Shown piece after piece: positions 12,605-26,900 of a DNA stretch of 64,000 nt. A model generated the notes under the pieces. The model saw only the letters and a list, made by a program, of their open reading frames with translations, made no database searches and was not told the DNA's origin. Position 1 is the stretch's first letter, and each line of letters opens with the position of its first letter. This stretch comes from Gonapodya prolifera JEL478 (Eukaryota; Monoblepharomycota; Monoblepharidomycetes; Monoblepharidales; Gonapodyaceae): contig KQ965865.1 of the NCBI GenBank assembly GCA_001574975.1, positions 53,143 through 117,142 of the forward strand, written 5' to 3'. The position numbers were made by a program, and so were the translations under genes.

Positions 12605-14115
12605 ATGAGGACTCTGTCTCCAACCTCCTATCTCATCAGCGCACTCGCACTTGCACTCGCGGTGTGCGTGGCCGCGTTGCAGGCCAATGTCCCCTCGTCC
12701 GCCATCATTGTCGCCAAGGATGATTCAGGCAATTTCACGACCTTGCAAGCGGCAGTCAATTCCGTGAAACAGCCCAACACCAACGAGGTTATCATCTATG
12801 TGAAGGTAATGGGAGGATAATCGGTTGCATTATGTCTCCTGTCCACAAAATCTTCATGGTTTACTACAGGCCGGCATATATACCGAGCAAGTCTCCATCA
12901 AATCCAACTTCATCAACATCAGGATCACCAACAACTTGGACGCCAAGACTTGGCAGGTACAGAACCCAGTGTCTACTGGGGCGAGCGCCGAATCGGGCAC
13001 TGTTAAAGTGCGGGGAGACTTTTTCAAAGTGTTTGACATCACGTTTGGTAGGTTGACTGCAGGTTGGCGTTGTTTGATGACCTCTCATTTTTCATTTCCT
13101 CACCGCACGCCAAACCAAAAATGAACCAACAATCCATGTCATGTCATGTGGAGAACACTGCAACTGCGAGCCAAGTATACTATCCGTCTATCTTGCGAGA
13201 CGTTCCAGAAACTCATGAATGCTACCTTCTCAGGCGCCTGCGTTTTACGTGTATGGTAAAAACCCATACATTGAGAATGTTCAGTTCTTGGGTTGGCAGG
13301 ACACGCCCCTAAGTGAGTATGGGCGAGTCCAGTACTTTATGAGCGGCGTTCTCATGAGCAACTTGCTTCGTGAACGGCGAACAGGTTTCGTCGGAACCAA
13401 GCAGTGGTTCTACAATGCTACATTCGCGGTGACGTCGGTGAGGGGATCTTAAAGTTTTGTGCTCATTACACCAAACCCAACATAATCCCACGCAGATTTC
13501 ATTTGGGGGCAGGGCCGGGCCATCTTCCAAAACTCCGAGTTCCACGTCGGCAGACGTCCCAACGGATCGACGGGCAATGGCTACGTCACCGCCAACGGCA
13601 ACAACGGAGCGTCGCACAAAGCGTCATGGTTCTTGATGCTCGACTCATCAATCTCTGGTAATTTCGTCTCTTTTTGCTACTTTCGCACCTCGCTTCCTCA
13701 CACATGTCCACCGTACAGCTGACCGCGGCATGAACGCGTGAGTTGCGGCCACCACCACCCAGGCTAAAACTAATACATGATTTTTCCCATGTCCAAGACT
13801 TTTGGGGAGAGCTTGGGGTTCTATTGCTGCAGGGACATGGCAAGGAGTGTAAGTGCCATCGTCTGTACCCCCCGCTGGGTATGCGGCTATGGCAAAGGGG
13901 CCTCCAAACGACACGCAGTACTTTGAGGTCACTGGTACAAACAGGGGACCTGGGTCAAGCACGGCCAACAGGTTGAGAACTGGGTGCACACGACCAACAC
14001 GTTGTCAACGTTTTCGAGCTTCTTCCCGAACGCCACGTCCTGGCTCACGTCACCCAAGAAGTATGGTGCTAGCGTGAATAGGGGGGATAGATATTTCTCA
14101 CGATGCTGTCCATAG
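12605..14115 (+). pseudogene. Pectin methylesterase copy 1, disabled
   Basis: First of three tandem carbohydrate-esterase family 8 genes. It starts with an intact signal peptide (MRTLSPTSYLISALALALAV) and keeps AGIYTEQV, the ENTATASQ exon and a GWQDTPL version of GWQDTLL. Compared with copy 2 it lacks about ten residues covering the VGDGYAS segment (about 12918). It has lost one base at about 13408 (the YNCYIRGDV region is read as YNATFAVTSV), carries a stop at 13850-13852 where copy 2 has a Tyr codon, and shifts frame again at about 13985 before the C-terminal SSFFPNATSWLTSP. It also has an extra in-frame GT...AG intron (about 13741-13800) upstream of LGRAWG, itself changed from LGRPWG. The stop codon overlaps a GTAAGT donor-like sequence, so aberrant splicing is conceivable. 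A full enzyme is unlikely. Confidence 0.8.
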
Positions 14116-14593
14116 GCACATTGAAATGTTTGTATTGACAACTGTACAAATGGCAGAAGTATTTTCTCTGCAAGACCCGTGACCTTCTGTAAACTGTTTC
14201 GCCAATTCCCGCCCGATGTGCCACTTTTGCCAAAACGCGCGTGTGTAGGGATGAATGGCAATCTTCCCACCGGAGGCAAATCAGGGGTTGGATGCAAGGT
14301 AACAAACTAGCTTGGGTGACAAACCTAACCTTACCTTTCTCTGATTCTACACTGTTCATGCCATGATCGCATCAGGAATCGAGTCGCAAGCCACGGAACG
14401 AAGACATCGCCATCTTGAGAGGGCAAACGTGCTTGATTTGGGCTCCAGAGAGAGTCGAGGTAAGTCGAGGTAGGTTTGTCTCAAGACCCTTGAAGAGAAA
14501 AGTCACCGAGACTCCCTCACAGTCTTCACTCTGGCGAGACATACATAAAACCAGGGATCGTCTCATCCTACCTCGCGTACGACCATACCTCCG
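14116..14593. promoter_or_regulatory. Spacer upstream of pectinesterase copy 2
   Basis: About 480 bases between tandem copies; it must hold the terminator of copy 1 and the promoter of copy 2. A short direct repeat, GGTAAGTCGAGG-like, occurs at about 14458-14471. No gene seen. Confidence 0.35.
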
Positions 14594-16067
14594 ATGAGGA
14601 CTCTTTCTGCAACCACACATCTCGTCAGCGCACTCGCACTCGCACTCGCGATGGTCGTGGCCGCATTGCCGGCTAATGTGCCCTCCTCCGCAATCGTTGT
14701 TGCCAAGGACGGCTCAGGCAAGTTCACGACCTTGCAAGCGGCAGTCAATTCCGTGAAACAGCCCAACACTGCAGAGGTTGTGATATACGTCAAGGTAATG
14801 CATAAAAGCATCACACTGCTTATTTCCGCCTGTACTAAGCGAAACGTGCGGCGTCCACTTCAGGCTGGCACATACACCGAACAAGTCTCCATCAAGTCCG
14901 ACTACATCACCATCGTGGGCGACGGGTACGCCAGCACCAAGATCACCAATAAGCTGGATGCCAAGACATGGCAGTCGCAGAACCCGGGCGCAAGTGGTGC
15001 AAGTGCCGAGGCGGGTACGGTCAAAGTGCAGGGAGCCTTTTTCAAAGCTTTTGATATCACGTTTGGTGGGTAACAATTGCGTATGACACGAGTTCCATCC
15101 TTCAGCACCCTCTCACCCACCTTTCTTACCGCTCGCCCAAAATTTGTACAACATTATCCGCATATATAGAGAACACTGCAACTGCAAGTCAGGTACGTGA
15201 AGCGTTATTCGACTCGTCCGATGTCACTGCAACTCACGAGTGCAACGCACTTCAGGCGCCTGCATTCTACATCCTTGGCGACAACATGTACATCGAGAAC
15301 GTACAGTTCCTGGGATGGCAAGACACGCTCCTGAGTGAGTATGAGCGAGCCCAAACAGTGCGTGAAGTATTTCTCATGTCAGTCGCGATTGACAAATAGG
15401 TTACCAGGGGACAAACCAGTGGTTCTACAACTGCTACATTCGCGGTGATGTCGGTGAGTGGATCCTGAATGTTCTTTTACATCACGTCAAACTAAAATAA
15501 ACTCGTGCAGATTTCATTTGGGGCTATGGCCGCGCCATCTTCCAAAACTCCGAATTCCACGTCGGCAAACGCCCCAGTGGATCGACAGGAAATGGTTACA
15601 TAATTGCCAACGGCAACGACGGGTCCTCGCACAAGACCTCGTGGTTCCTTATGCTCGACTCTTCTATTTCCGGTATGTTCAACCCGTCCGCCAATTTATA
15701 CTCTTCCCTTCTCACGCTACATTGCCGCACAGCTGACTCCGGCATGTCGGCATGGCTAGGACGTCCATGGGGGTCCGCTGCAGCTGGAACGTGGCAAGGA
15801 GTGTACATGCCTTCGTCGGTGCCTGCCGCGGGCTACCAGCCAATGTCATCCGGTACTCCTTCAGGTACCCAATACTACGAGGTCATTGGAACCAACACCG
15901 GACCAGGATCAAGCACGGGGAATCGCGTCAAATGGGTCCACACTACGAACACGAAGTCGTCGTTCTCGAGCTTCTTCCCCAGTGCTCCATCGTGGCTCAC
16001 CTCACCGAAAAAGTACGGCGCTAGTGTGAGCAAGGGAAGCGGGTACTTCTCTCGATGCTGCCAGTAG
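14594..16067 (+). CDS. Pectin methylesterase (secreted, CE8), intact copy 2
   Basis: Demethylesterifies homogalacturonan in plant cell walls, releasing methanol; expected to be secreted. Seven exons join in frame: 14594-14794, 14864-15065, 15170-15192, 15256-15334, 15400-15453, 15511-15672 and 15733-16067, giving 351 aa. The N-terminus is a signal peptide (MRTLSATTHLVSALALALAM). CE8 motifs in order: AGTYTEQV (GxYxE), QAPAFYI, GWQDTLL with the acid/base Asp, GDVDFIWG with the nucleophile Asp, and LGRPWG with the binding Arg. The C-terminus ends SRCCQ. Splice junctions are canonical and phases agree throughout. It is the only undamaged member of the tandem trio, implying selection on this copy alone. 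Confidence 0.93.
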
Positions 16068-16484
16068 TATTGTATACATGTGTATCCATTTTTGTTTTGT
16101 GAAAAATATATATGTAGTACTGAAATAATGGGGGAACACCACAACCGTACCATCGGGAGCAACTTTGGTCGGCCAATAAGTAAAATCGAACTCGCGCGAT
16201 TCCATGTTGGGTGTGTGTGCAACATCAACACTTTATTTAACTTTCTTCAACACGCCACCGGTCATTAATCAGGATGAACGTGCCTTGGACACATGGTCAA
16301 CGAAAATGACGCCAAGCCGCCGAGAAAAGCTGATGTCGGACATTGTCAGGTCACATGCCTGGCCCGTCACTCATCTCGGGAGAGCATCCTTGCTGGTGCA
16401 CCCTTCACTTTCTCGCCGAAGGTCAATTCTATGTATTCCTACGTAGAGTCAGCAGACAAAGGCGTTGATACCCCACCGCTGCCA
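16068..16484. promoter_or_regulatory. Spacer upstream of pectinesterase copy 3
   Basis: About 420 bases between copies 2 and 3. An open frame continues upstream of the copy 3 ATG, but the signal peptide begins at 16485. No other gene is visible. Confidence 0.35.
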
Positions 16485-17949
16485 ATGCGAGTTACAAGTC
16501 GCTTCTCCTTCGTGCTTGGTGTCATCGCTGTTGGGTTGTCACTGGTCTGCGCGCAACCTGCAAACCTACCATCCTCCGCCATCGTCGTTGCCAAGGATGG
16601 CTCTGGAAAGTTCTCGAGTTTGCAAGCGGCGGTCAACTCCGTGAAACAGCCAAATACTGCAGAGGTTGAAATTTACATCAAGGTACGCACGGGATGGCAT
16701 GACTCAATGGCTCCTGCCCACAATAGCTTCCACCCGCCGTTCACTTCAGGCTGGCACTTACATCGAGCAAGTCTCCATCAAATCTGACTTCATCACCATC
16801 GTGGGCGACGGGTACGCGAACACCCGGATCACAACTTGGATGCCAATACGTGGCAGTGGCGGAACCCGGGTTCAAGCGGCGCAAGTGCCGAGGCGGGAAC
16901 GGTGAAAGTGCAAGGAAACTTTTTCAAGGCATTTGATGTCACGTTCGGTGAGTGTTGCGCATGACACAGCCTCCATTTCTCAACACCCCGCTCACCCACC
17001 TTTCTTACTGCTCGACCCAAATATGTGCAACACTATCCGCATATAGAGATAACACTGCAACTGCGAGCCAGGTACGTGAACCCTTTTCTGGCCTCTCCCA
17101 TGACACTGGAACTCATGAGCGCATGTACTCCAGGCGCCTGCATTCTACATCCTTGGCGACATGTACGTAGAAAATGTGCAGTTTCTGGGATGGCAAGATA
17201 CCTTGCTGAGTGAGTTGTTGTCTCACGCTTCACTGTTGGGATGTCCTGCTCATGATTCCGGGACCCCTGCATAGGTTGGCAGGGCACCAATCAGTGGTTC
17301 TTCAACTGCTACATACGCGGCGACATCAGTGAGCCGTCGTCAACTCTCTGTAACAATTCCGGCGCTCTCACTGTCGTCGCAATTACAATATGACAGACTT
17401 CATTTGGGGTTACGGGCGAGCAACCTTTCAAAAGTCTGAGTTCCACGTCGGGAGACGTCCTAGCGGATCTCTAGGAATGGGCTACATCATTGCGAACGGG
17501 AACAACGGATCCTCGAACAGAACTTCCTGGTTCCTCATGCTCGACTCTTCCATTTCTGGTATGTTCGACCTGTCCACAAATTTTGACCGTTCCCTTCTCA
17601 CACAGCATTCTCGCACAGCTGACTCCGGCATGTTGTCCCTCCTCGGCCGCCCAAGGAGATCCGCTGCAGCTGGACGTGGCAAGGAGTGTACATGCCCTCG
17701 TTGCTGTCTGCCGCCGGCTGCCAGACAATGGCGGGTACTCCTTCAAACACCCAGTACTACGAAGTCCTCGGAACCAACACAGGACCGGGTTCGAGCACGG
17801 GCAATCGTGTCAAATGGGTTCACACTACCAACACAAAGTCGTCGTTCTCGAGCTTCTTCCCAAACGCTCCGTCGTGGCTCACCTCGCCCAAAAAGTACGG
17901 CGCCAGTGTGAACAGGGGAAGCTGCTACTTCTCTCGATGCTGCCAGTAA
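16485..17949 (+). pseudogene. Pectin methylesterase copy 3, disabled
   Basis: Third tandem CE8 copy. It keeps a signal peptide (MRVTSRFSFVLGVIAVGLSL), AGTYIEQV, GWQDTLL, DFIWGYG and a C-terminal block ending SRCCQ. Alignment with copy 2 shows a 4-base loss at about 16831 inside the ITNKLDAK segment, which throws the rest of exon 2 out of frame. It also shows a one-codon loss in the LGDNMY segment, Trp to Arg in LGRPW (read as LGRPRR, about 17655), and a single-base loss at about 17673 where GGAACGTGGC became GGACGTGGC. Either frameshift alone should abolish the enzyme. The lesions differ from those of copy 1, so the two copies decayed independently. Confidence 0.78.
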
Positions 17950-18103
17950 ATCCATTTTTATTATTTGAGCAAATAATTGATATTTTTACTTGTAATAGAT
18001 GTGTGAAAAAGTTGGCACCTCAACCTGATTGCGATCCCCAACCCAATCGTGAACGCAGGAACGCGATCGCAGATCATCCACACGAGATACTGCATTCCAG
18101 TCT

Positions 18104-19800
18104 ATGAGCACTTCCTCGCTCACTCAAGATCCACGAATACACCCCGAGACACCCCTCATCGGCACCGCTCAACGATCGCAAATGTCTGCGGCCGACCGCA
18201 CACTCCAATCATCGTACGCGCATCAGATCCCGATTCCCTACTCAGACAATCCGATCTACGAGGGCATGACGAACGCTTTGGGAGGTGATTGTGATCTGCG
18301 GCTCGCAGCTCTGCGATCATGTGAATCACAACGGGCTTCCCTCCCCCGGTGATCTTTGCACAATAGACGGGTGTGGCTTCCTCGGTGAGAAAGCCATCGT
18401 CTTCATACCCCCGAGCTTCAAGCACAGCAAAATCTCCATACTGTTGATGGTTGAGCATAGGTGCCATTCCGTGTCTCTTCTGCTTCCCCAATCCGTTCAA
18501 AACAGTTCGTGAGTTCTCCTCTTTGTCTTGCCCCCCTCGCTGCTGTGAACTGTCATTTATTGTAGTACAGGGAAGCGTCGGTCTTATTCAGCGGTAAGGA
18601 TATCAAACTATTCACATGTCTTTTCGAAGTGGACTGATAACGGTTCAAAGGTTTGGAAAGTACTACCGGGCCGTGGACCCAGGACTATACTGTAAGAACG
18701 CCGTAATTCCTTGTCTCCTCAACACCGTCATTCTCATCAATTGACACAAAAAGACATCAATCCATTCACCGAAAGTCTCACCGCTATCGACATCAAAGTT
18801 CAAGTCGAAGATATCCCGCGACAAGTTGTGATGACAAAGGACAACGTGACCGTCACGATAGACAGCGTGCTGTATTGGAAAGTGGTTGATCCGTACGCTG
18901 CGGCGTTTCTGGGTGAGAACAACTAAGTGGTGCCACGAATGAAGTCGAGATGCTGACCTGTCCTTTCTCAAGTTGCCAACGTCCGGGGGGCGCTGGTCGA
19001 ACGAACACAAACAACGCTGCGACAAGTTATTGGAGCGCGGACATTACAAGAATGCGTCGAAAATCGGGAGGGTGAGCTTGTATAACTCCCGTTGCATTCC
19101 ATGCCCGTTCAACAACCACACTGGGCTTCAGTCCTCGCGCACCAGATCCAAGACATCATCGAGGTCCCCGCAAAGGAGATGGGCGCCGACGTGACGGCGA
19201 TGCTGCTCAAGGACCTTCAGTTCTCCGCGGAACTGCAGGACTCGGTATGTTGGCGACGCCTCGTTCCTGATGGTGTGTGGCGTGGTGCCCTGACTGTTGT
19301 TGTGTAGCTCTCGGCAGCCGCCAAGCAGCAGCGGATAGGAGAGTCGAAGATCATCGCAGCAAAGGCCGAAGTTCAGGCAGCGAAACTGAGTGAGTGCCAT
19401 TCGGTGTACCTTTGACGCTGCCTCGAGCGAGATCTCACGTCATCCCCCCATGTCTAGTGCGAGAGGCAGCGGATATTCTGAATCATGTGAGCGTCATGAG
19501 CCTTTGCGACTTCTTTTTTTATCGCCCGGTGTTCTAACCCCCGACCTCCGCGCCCGCCAAAGCCCGCCGCGATGCAGATCCGGTACCTTGAGACGCTCGC
19601 CGGGATGGCCAAGAGCGGGAACACCAAAGGTTCGTGGTGGAATAACGGATGTCAGCCCTTCACAAGATTGACAAAGTCGTCGGAATGTTTTGTCAACAGT
19701 CATCTTCATGCCCCCCGAAACTCCCAATGCGATCGGGTACAAGGGAATTGAGAAGATGGCGATCACGGATGTGATTTCGGGACACGGGGCGAGCGTGTGA
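18104..19800 (+). CDS. Stomatin-like SPFH/band 7 membrane protein
   Basis: Multi-exon gene, ATG at 18104, stop at 19798-19800. A hydrophilic N-terminus (exon 1, 18104-18284) leads to AIPCLFCFPNPFKTV (18461-18508), a Cys-containing membrane-associating segment typical of stomatins. The SPFH core follows: GLIQRFGKYYRAVDPGLY, then DIKVQVEDIPRQVVMTKDNV and VDSVLYWKV (about 18785-18890), and AKQQRIGESKIIAAKAEVQAA (about 19320-19385). The C-terminal oligomerisation segment is QIRYLETLAGMAKSGNTK...VIFMP (about 19575-19715). Stomatins form oligomeric membrane scaffolds that organise microdomains and modulate channels. The gene is convergent with the TANGO2 gene, with only about 45 bases between stops. 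Confidence 0.9.
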
Positions 19801-19845
19801 TCAGATCGTGCAGCATAAGTATGGTATTTACATTATATGAATGGC

Positions 19846-21013
19846 TCATAGCGCAGGCTCTAGATTGGCACCGACGCTCGAGACGCTCTCATCGCGTACT
19901 CGCGAGGATTCGTCCGAGATGTGCTCCACCCTCTCCCCGACTCGTCCGCCGAACCTCATCCGCCCCACGCCCTGCCCGTCAGCGTCCCACCTGCGCTCCT
20001 CCATCGCGAATGCGCCCTCGGGGTCGACGACAAGGACCGTGCTGGCGCGTGTTCCGTATCTTCCGCCCGACTTTATGAAAATGGAACCGTGCGAGGGTGG
20101 GGCGTCAGGCGGGAAGGGGACAGGAGGCGGGGATGGGATTGTGGTGTGTGAGAGGATGGAGAAGAGGTCCGAGATGAGGGGTGCGTCTAGGGAAGTGGTG
20201 GTGGGTGGTGGTTGTGGAAGAGCGGAGAGGGCCGAGTCGAGGAGGTGAACGCCGAAGAGGGTTTTGGGCCAGGGAGCGTCTGCAAGAAGCAAATTTGAGT
20301 AGGGGAGGTCTCTCGCGATCAGGAGTGCAGCAAGGTTTGCGGGTGGACGTGAGCTCACCCAAGTCTGCGTTCGATAAGCCAAACACGATGCCCGGGGAGA
20401 GTTTCCTGGCCACAAAGCAACATGTGCTGGGATCGCTGTCTGCGGGTGACACAATAATGTCCGGCTCGTTGTCCAACGATGTCGATGAGGACGTTTGTGT
20501 GACGTTGGCGTCCGTCGCAAGGCCTCGATTCGTCGCGTGCCACGCCTCAGAGTCCACTGCATCCGAGGATGCTGATCCGTCCCGATGAACCGCTCCGATA
20601 AAAATCGAAAACCCGTCGTACTGCAGCGCGGTTGGAGCCAGCTCTGACTTGAGCCACGAACGAGGTGAGAGCGACGAGGTCAGCCATTGGTGGAGTATGT
20701 TGCCCCGGCTCGGCCCGTCGGAAGCGATGGCCACCGTACGACCGCGCGCGTAGTGGGATGGGAAGTTTGTAACGCAACCGAACCGGCCAGACGCTGCATC
20801 GAAGCCCATCCAGATTCCGCCGGCGAGGAGATCCTTGCCGGCGAGGGTTTGTGGGCGCCGCGACGCGGAGTCGGAGTCTGCAGACGGGTCTTCCCAGAGG
20901 TGAATTGGGCGTGCGGGCCTCGAGAAGAACTCGTCCCGGTTTGCGATCATGACTAGGGGCAATCCGCCCCGTCCGGATGCCTTTGATCCGAACGACAGGA
21001 ACACGATGCACAT
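19846..21013 (-). CDS. TANGO2 / NRDE-family protein
   Basis: Two exons, complement of 19846-20279 and 20359-21013, joined in phase to give 362 aa. The start is the methionine of MCIVFLSF, the conserved N-terminus of this family, and IANRDEFFSRPARP holds the defining NRDE motif. LAGKDLLAGGIWMGF and FGCVTNF follow, and FGLSNADLG/DAPWPK spans the intron. The C-terminus is extended (SISDESSRV-type Ser-rich stretch). TANGO2 proteins are linked to Golgi organisation and to heme or lipid handling in other eukaryotes, but the biochemical role is unsettled. A longer open frame upstream of the chosen start lacks family similarity. Confidence 0.9.
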
Positions 21014-21208
21014 GATGCGGAAGCGGGAGGAGAGAAGGGAAAGAATAAATAGAACTGATTGCTGCCACCACGAGGTAACGTTTCCCCACGAACGGGACGT
21101 TTCGTCGGTTATTCGGACGACCAAAGCCGGCAAGTCTGGTGAGTTCAACCGTGCTTGAGTCACTTACTTGACTGAGCTCCATTGAACAACTCAATTACTC
21201 TTGGCAAC

Positions 21209-23241
<2,033 letters not shown>

Positions 23242-23970
23242 TGATGGGTATCGGTAGTACAAAGCCTTGAGGATGTCATTACTCGTTTTTTTATTGCATT
23301 CGTTGGACGAAGGAAGGTGATATGTATGTACATAGGCGTTGCAATAATGAATTTTGTGAAGGAGGTTCAGTTGACTATTGTTCGCAACCAAATGACAACA
23401 TGTGGAAGAAGGACCCATGCAGAGCAAAAGCGAATTGGTCTGAACGAGTAATTATAGCTGAGTGGATATGAATTGCTGAGAGGATGGACTAACTTCCACT
23501 CAAACGGAGCAAGGGAGTACGGTGAATTTCAATGTAGAAATGTGCCTTCACCACTGCTTGAATGTTACATTGCTTGAGAACCCATTTCTCACAAGAGCGC
23601 CATCCTCGGCAGCACGTCGACAGAACGCTACGATACATCAATGTCGCTCGAGAATCACACGCGGCAACATCGAAATCGTGCTACTTGGTCGTCAGGAGTC
23701 AAGAGTCATCGGCCACAACAACGTGAATGCCAACACACCCGAAAGCACGCTCTCGAGGTTGCTGCGGGTGATTCTCGAGCGGAGTTGGTGTATCGCAGCG
23801 TCCTGTCGAAGCGCTACCGAGAACGGCAGTCTTGTTTGAAAACGATTTTCAAGCTAAACTTCACTTTTCTTACATTTGACTGGTCTCGCTCTTCTTTCTT
23901 TCATTTCGTTTTAAGTCGCACGATGCATAAGAAAAATTCGATTTATGAAAGCAGAGACAGCCTCGATGTT
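23242..23970. other. Intergenic spacer
   Basis: About 730 bases between the convergent carboxylesterase and kinase genes. The only recognisable content is dispersed repeat copy B. No coding signal is supported. Confidence 0.5.
23592..23757 (+). repeat. Dispersed repeat, copy B
   Basis: Second copy of the element at 8870-9036, same orientation, about 70% identical by eye over about 165 bases. It lies about 350 bases past a gene end, much as copy A does. Confidence 0.6.
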
Positions 23971-26900
23971 TTAAATAACTTTCTGTGTGGGGTGTGTCAA
24001 TAAACAGTTCTGATGAAGGGTATGTTCTGAAAAAAGTCGCGTGAAGCACTGGAAGCAACTGAAGATAACGATTGAGTACACGCGGTGAAGATAGCAAGTA
24101 CCGGAATGCAACAGCAAGTAACCGAAGGGGTATAATAACGTTCCAGCAAGAGGTGAAGCATTCATCACCCAAGGGCGCTCCGAGGGAAAAATCCTCCCTT
24201 CTCCGGCGCGGTCAGGGTCCTGTACACCGCGAAGCCATGATTGGTATGAGACAAGAAGCGCAAAGAGTCCAAATGTCAAGCCAACTACGAACCCAAACAG
24301 CAGCCCGCCCGAGTACCGTCCCAGGATCTTGATCTTGTCTCCTGCATTAAAGGACAGTTCGTCCCTCCTGCTACGTTTGTGGGCCTCCTTTGCCACGACG
24401 GTTTCGATTGGGCGTGGCTGGCGCAAAGTGGGCATTTCGGTTGGCGTGACGGCTCTGGCAAAACACCCAACCAAGTTCGTGAGAAAACGATCGAATTCGA
24501 CTCCTCAAGCCACCCCATAAAAGAAAATTCCCACTCACAAGATTTCCTCCAGCTTCTTGACAATGTCCGCAAACATTGGGCGGTCCTCGACTTCAAAATG
24601 CCAGCACTCATGGATCAACTCCTTTAGTGGTGCGGGCATGGGCACAACCGTATCGTCGCAGCAGGGCCGCAAATCGCCATCAATGATCCGGTTCCACAAT
24701 CGCGCGTCGGGTACGTCACCGAATGGCCGTTCAAGCGTCCAGATCTGTGAAACCACCGATGGCACGTGAGCTCTCAACCCCACACAAACAGCCCCGAAAA
24801 TCACACTTACTTCAAACGCCGTCATCGCAAAAGCGTACACGTCTCCCTCCCGCGAGCTGGTGTGTTCTAGAAGGCGCTCCGGGGGCATCCACCGTGGGGT
24901 ACCCACGCGTTCTGAAGGATCGGCCCCGCGCGGGCGCGCAGCATCTTCAAGCTTGCTGTAGCCAAAGTCGCACACGACGCCAACGCCGTCCTTGCCTACG
25001 AGAACGTTGGCGGCCTTGAGGTCCGCGTGTACGAGGCCGACGGTTTCGAGGTATGCCATCCCGCGGGCAATATCGAGGAGCTGTCGGTGGGGTACACGGG
25101 GGAGGAGGAAAGGGGTTGGTCGCGGGAATGTCATAATTTCCAAGTCAATCTATTTTGTTGCCAAATTCTCGCCCCCATCTTCCCCGCACGTACCATTTTG
25201 ACCCTCTGATACGTCGTAGTATCCACCGTCATCAAGTACTCCGCGGCGGTGCCGTACTCCATGAAAGGTGAGACCAGGAAGGGAAACGTGGTCGTCAAGC
25301 AAGCCCCGAGGAGGGGTAGAACGTTGTCGTGCTTTAGCCGCGTCCAGATCTCAATTTCAGACGCAAAGGCCTTATAGTGTGGGAGGCGTCGTCAGTCCGT
25401 CAATGAAAAGCTGACACTACACCCCCGATCCCAAACCTCAGCCTCACCGTGTACAAATCTCTACCCATATCTCCCCTGAAAACGCGCTTCACCGCCACGG
25501 TCCTGTCGAGCCACACGCCCCGGAACACCTCGCCGTAGCCTCCCTTCCCGATCAGCTTGAGCAGCTTGACGTCCTCCTCGTGCAGCCAGGGGGTGTCGAT
25601 CGGGTGGTGCGTCGATGAGAGCATGGAGGCGCTTGTAGGGTGGTTGGGTGATGGCGGTGTTACGGGGGGTGGGGGGAGGGAGGTTATGGAGACGCCGAGA
25701 AGGCAGCGAGTTGAGAACCACGCACAGCACACCCTGCAACTCCTCCACGATCCCATCAAACGTGACCCCGCTGGGCGTCTTGAGCGCGTTCTTGCACCTG
25801 CCCATCAACTCGACGAGCGCGCGGGGGGCCTGCGGGTCCTCGTCCATCATGGCCAGGGTCCCCTTCTCCTTCCATATTCGAAAGCAGACCCTCGAGAACG
25901 CCACGACGTCGCCTTCGGCAGAGTCGTACAGGACCATCTGCCGTGGGTACGATAGGCACTGCTCGAGGAACTTGTCCTCGTCCTTAGGGACGAACGCGGC
26001 GGTGGCTGCCGTGAGTGTACGTGACATGGTCCCGGAGGTGTACCCGAACGAGGAGATCTGGGCGTGGCCCTGGTCGTCGATGACGACAACGTCTTGGTGG
26101 ACGTTGCAGTGGATGACACCGTTGCGGTGCAGGTGGCGGATGCCTTTGGCGATGTCGAGCATCTGCGGGTAGGGTAGGAGTCTCAGTATTAGCGTGACGA
26201 CACTTGGAAGCGCCGTCTCCGGCATTTGCAACGTGGACGTCGACACTCAGCGACATTGACCACATCATAGTCCCCAATTCCATCCCGTCACACCACCCCC
26301 ACCAAAAACGCACCAGCCTTATCCTCTCTCTCCCCGCCGGTCTAAACCTTGCAATATACTCTCTCAAGTTGCCATTCCGCATGAGTGGAGAGACGATGTA
26401 GGGCTGAAACGCGTCAAAGCATATGCCGTACAGGCGGATGACGTTTGGGTGCGGCGGGAGGAGGGACCATGTAAGCGTTTCGTTGGCGAAGGCCTGGGTG
26501 TGGTGAGATGTGGTATGAGTTTGGGGAAACGGGAAGTGAGACGGGTTGAGAAGAGGAGTGAGATGAATGGAGGCAAGGGTATCACGAGTGGAGGAACGGG
26601 GAAGGAGGAACGAGACCCACCCTGATAGCCCAGGTATCCTCGAGTGCCAAGACCTTGATCCCGACCTCGACGTCGCGCTGCCACACGCCGCGAAACACCT
26701 GGCTGTAGCCTCCCGACCCGATATAGTCCCCAAACTCAACGTCAAAGTGCTTGATGTTCCCCTGGACGCCGTCGAACAAGTATGGCCACTTTTTCCCGCC
26801 GGCAACCCACCCCGTGAGCACGGACTCGGCCGTGCGGGGCAGGTATCCGGCCTTGTGGAGTTGCGGCGTCGTGGGCGAGGGGGGGTCTGCGAGCGTGTGC

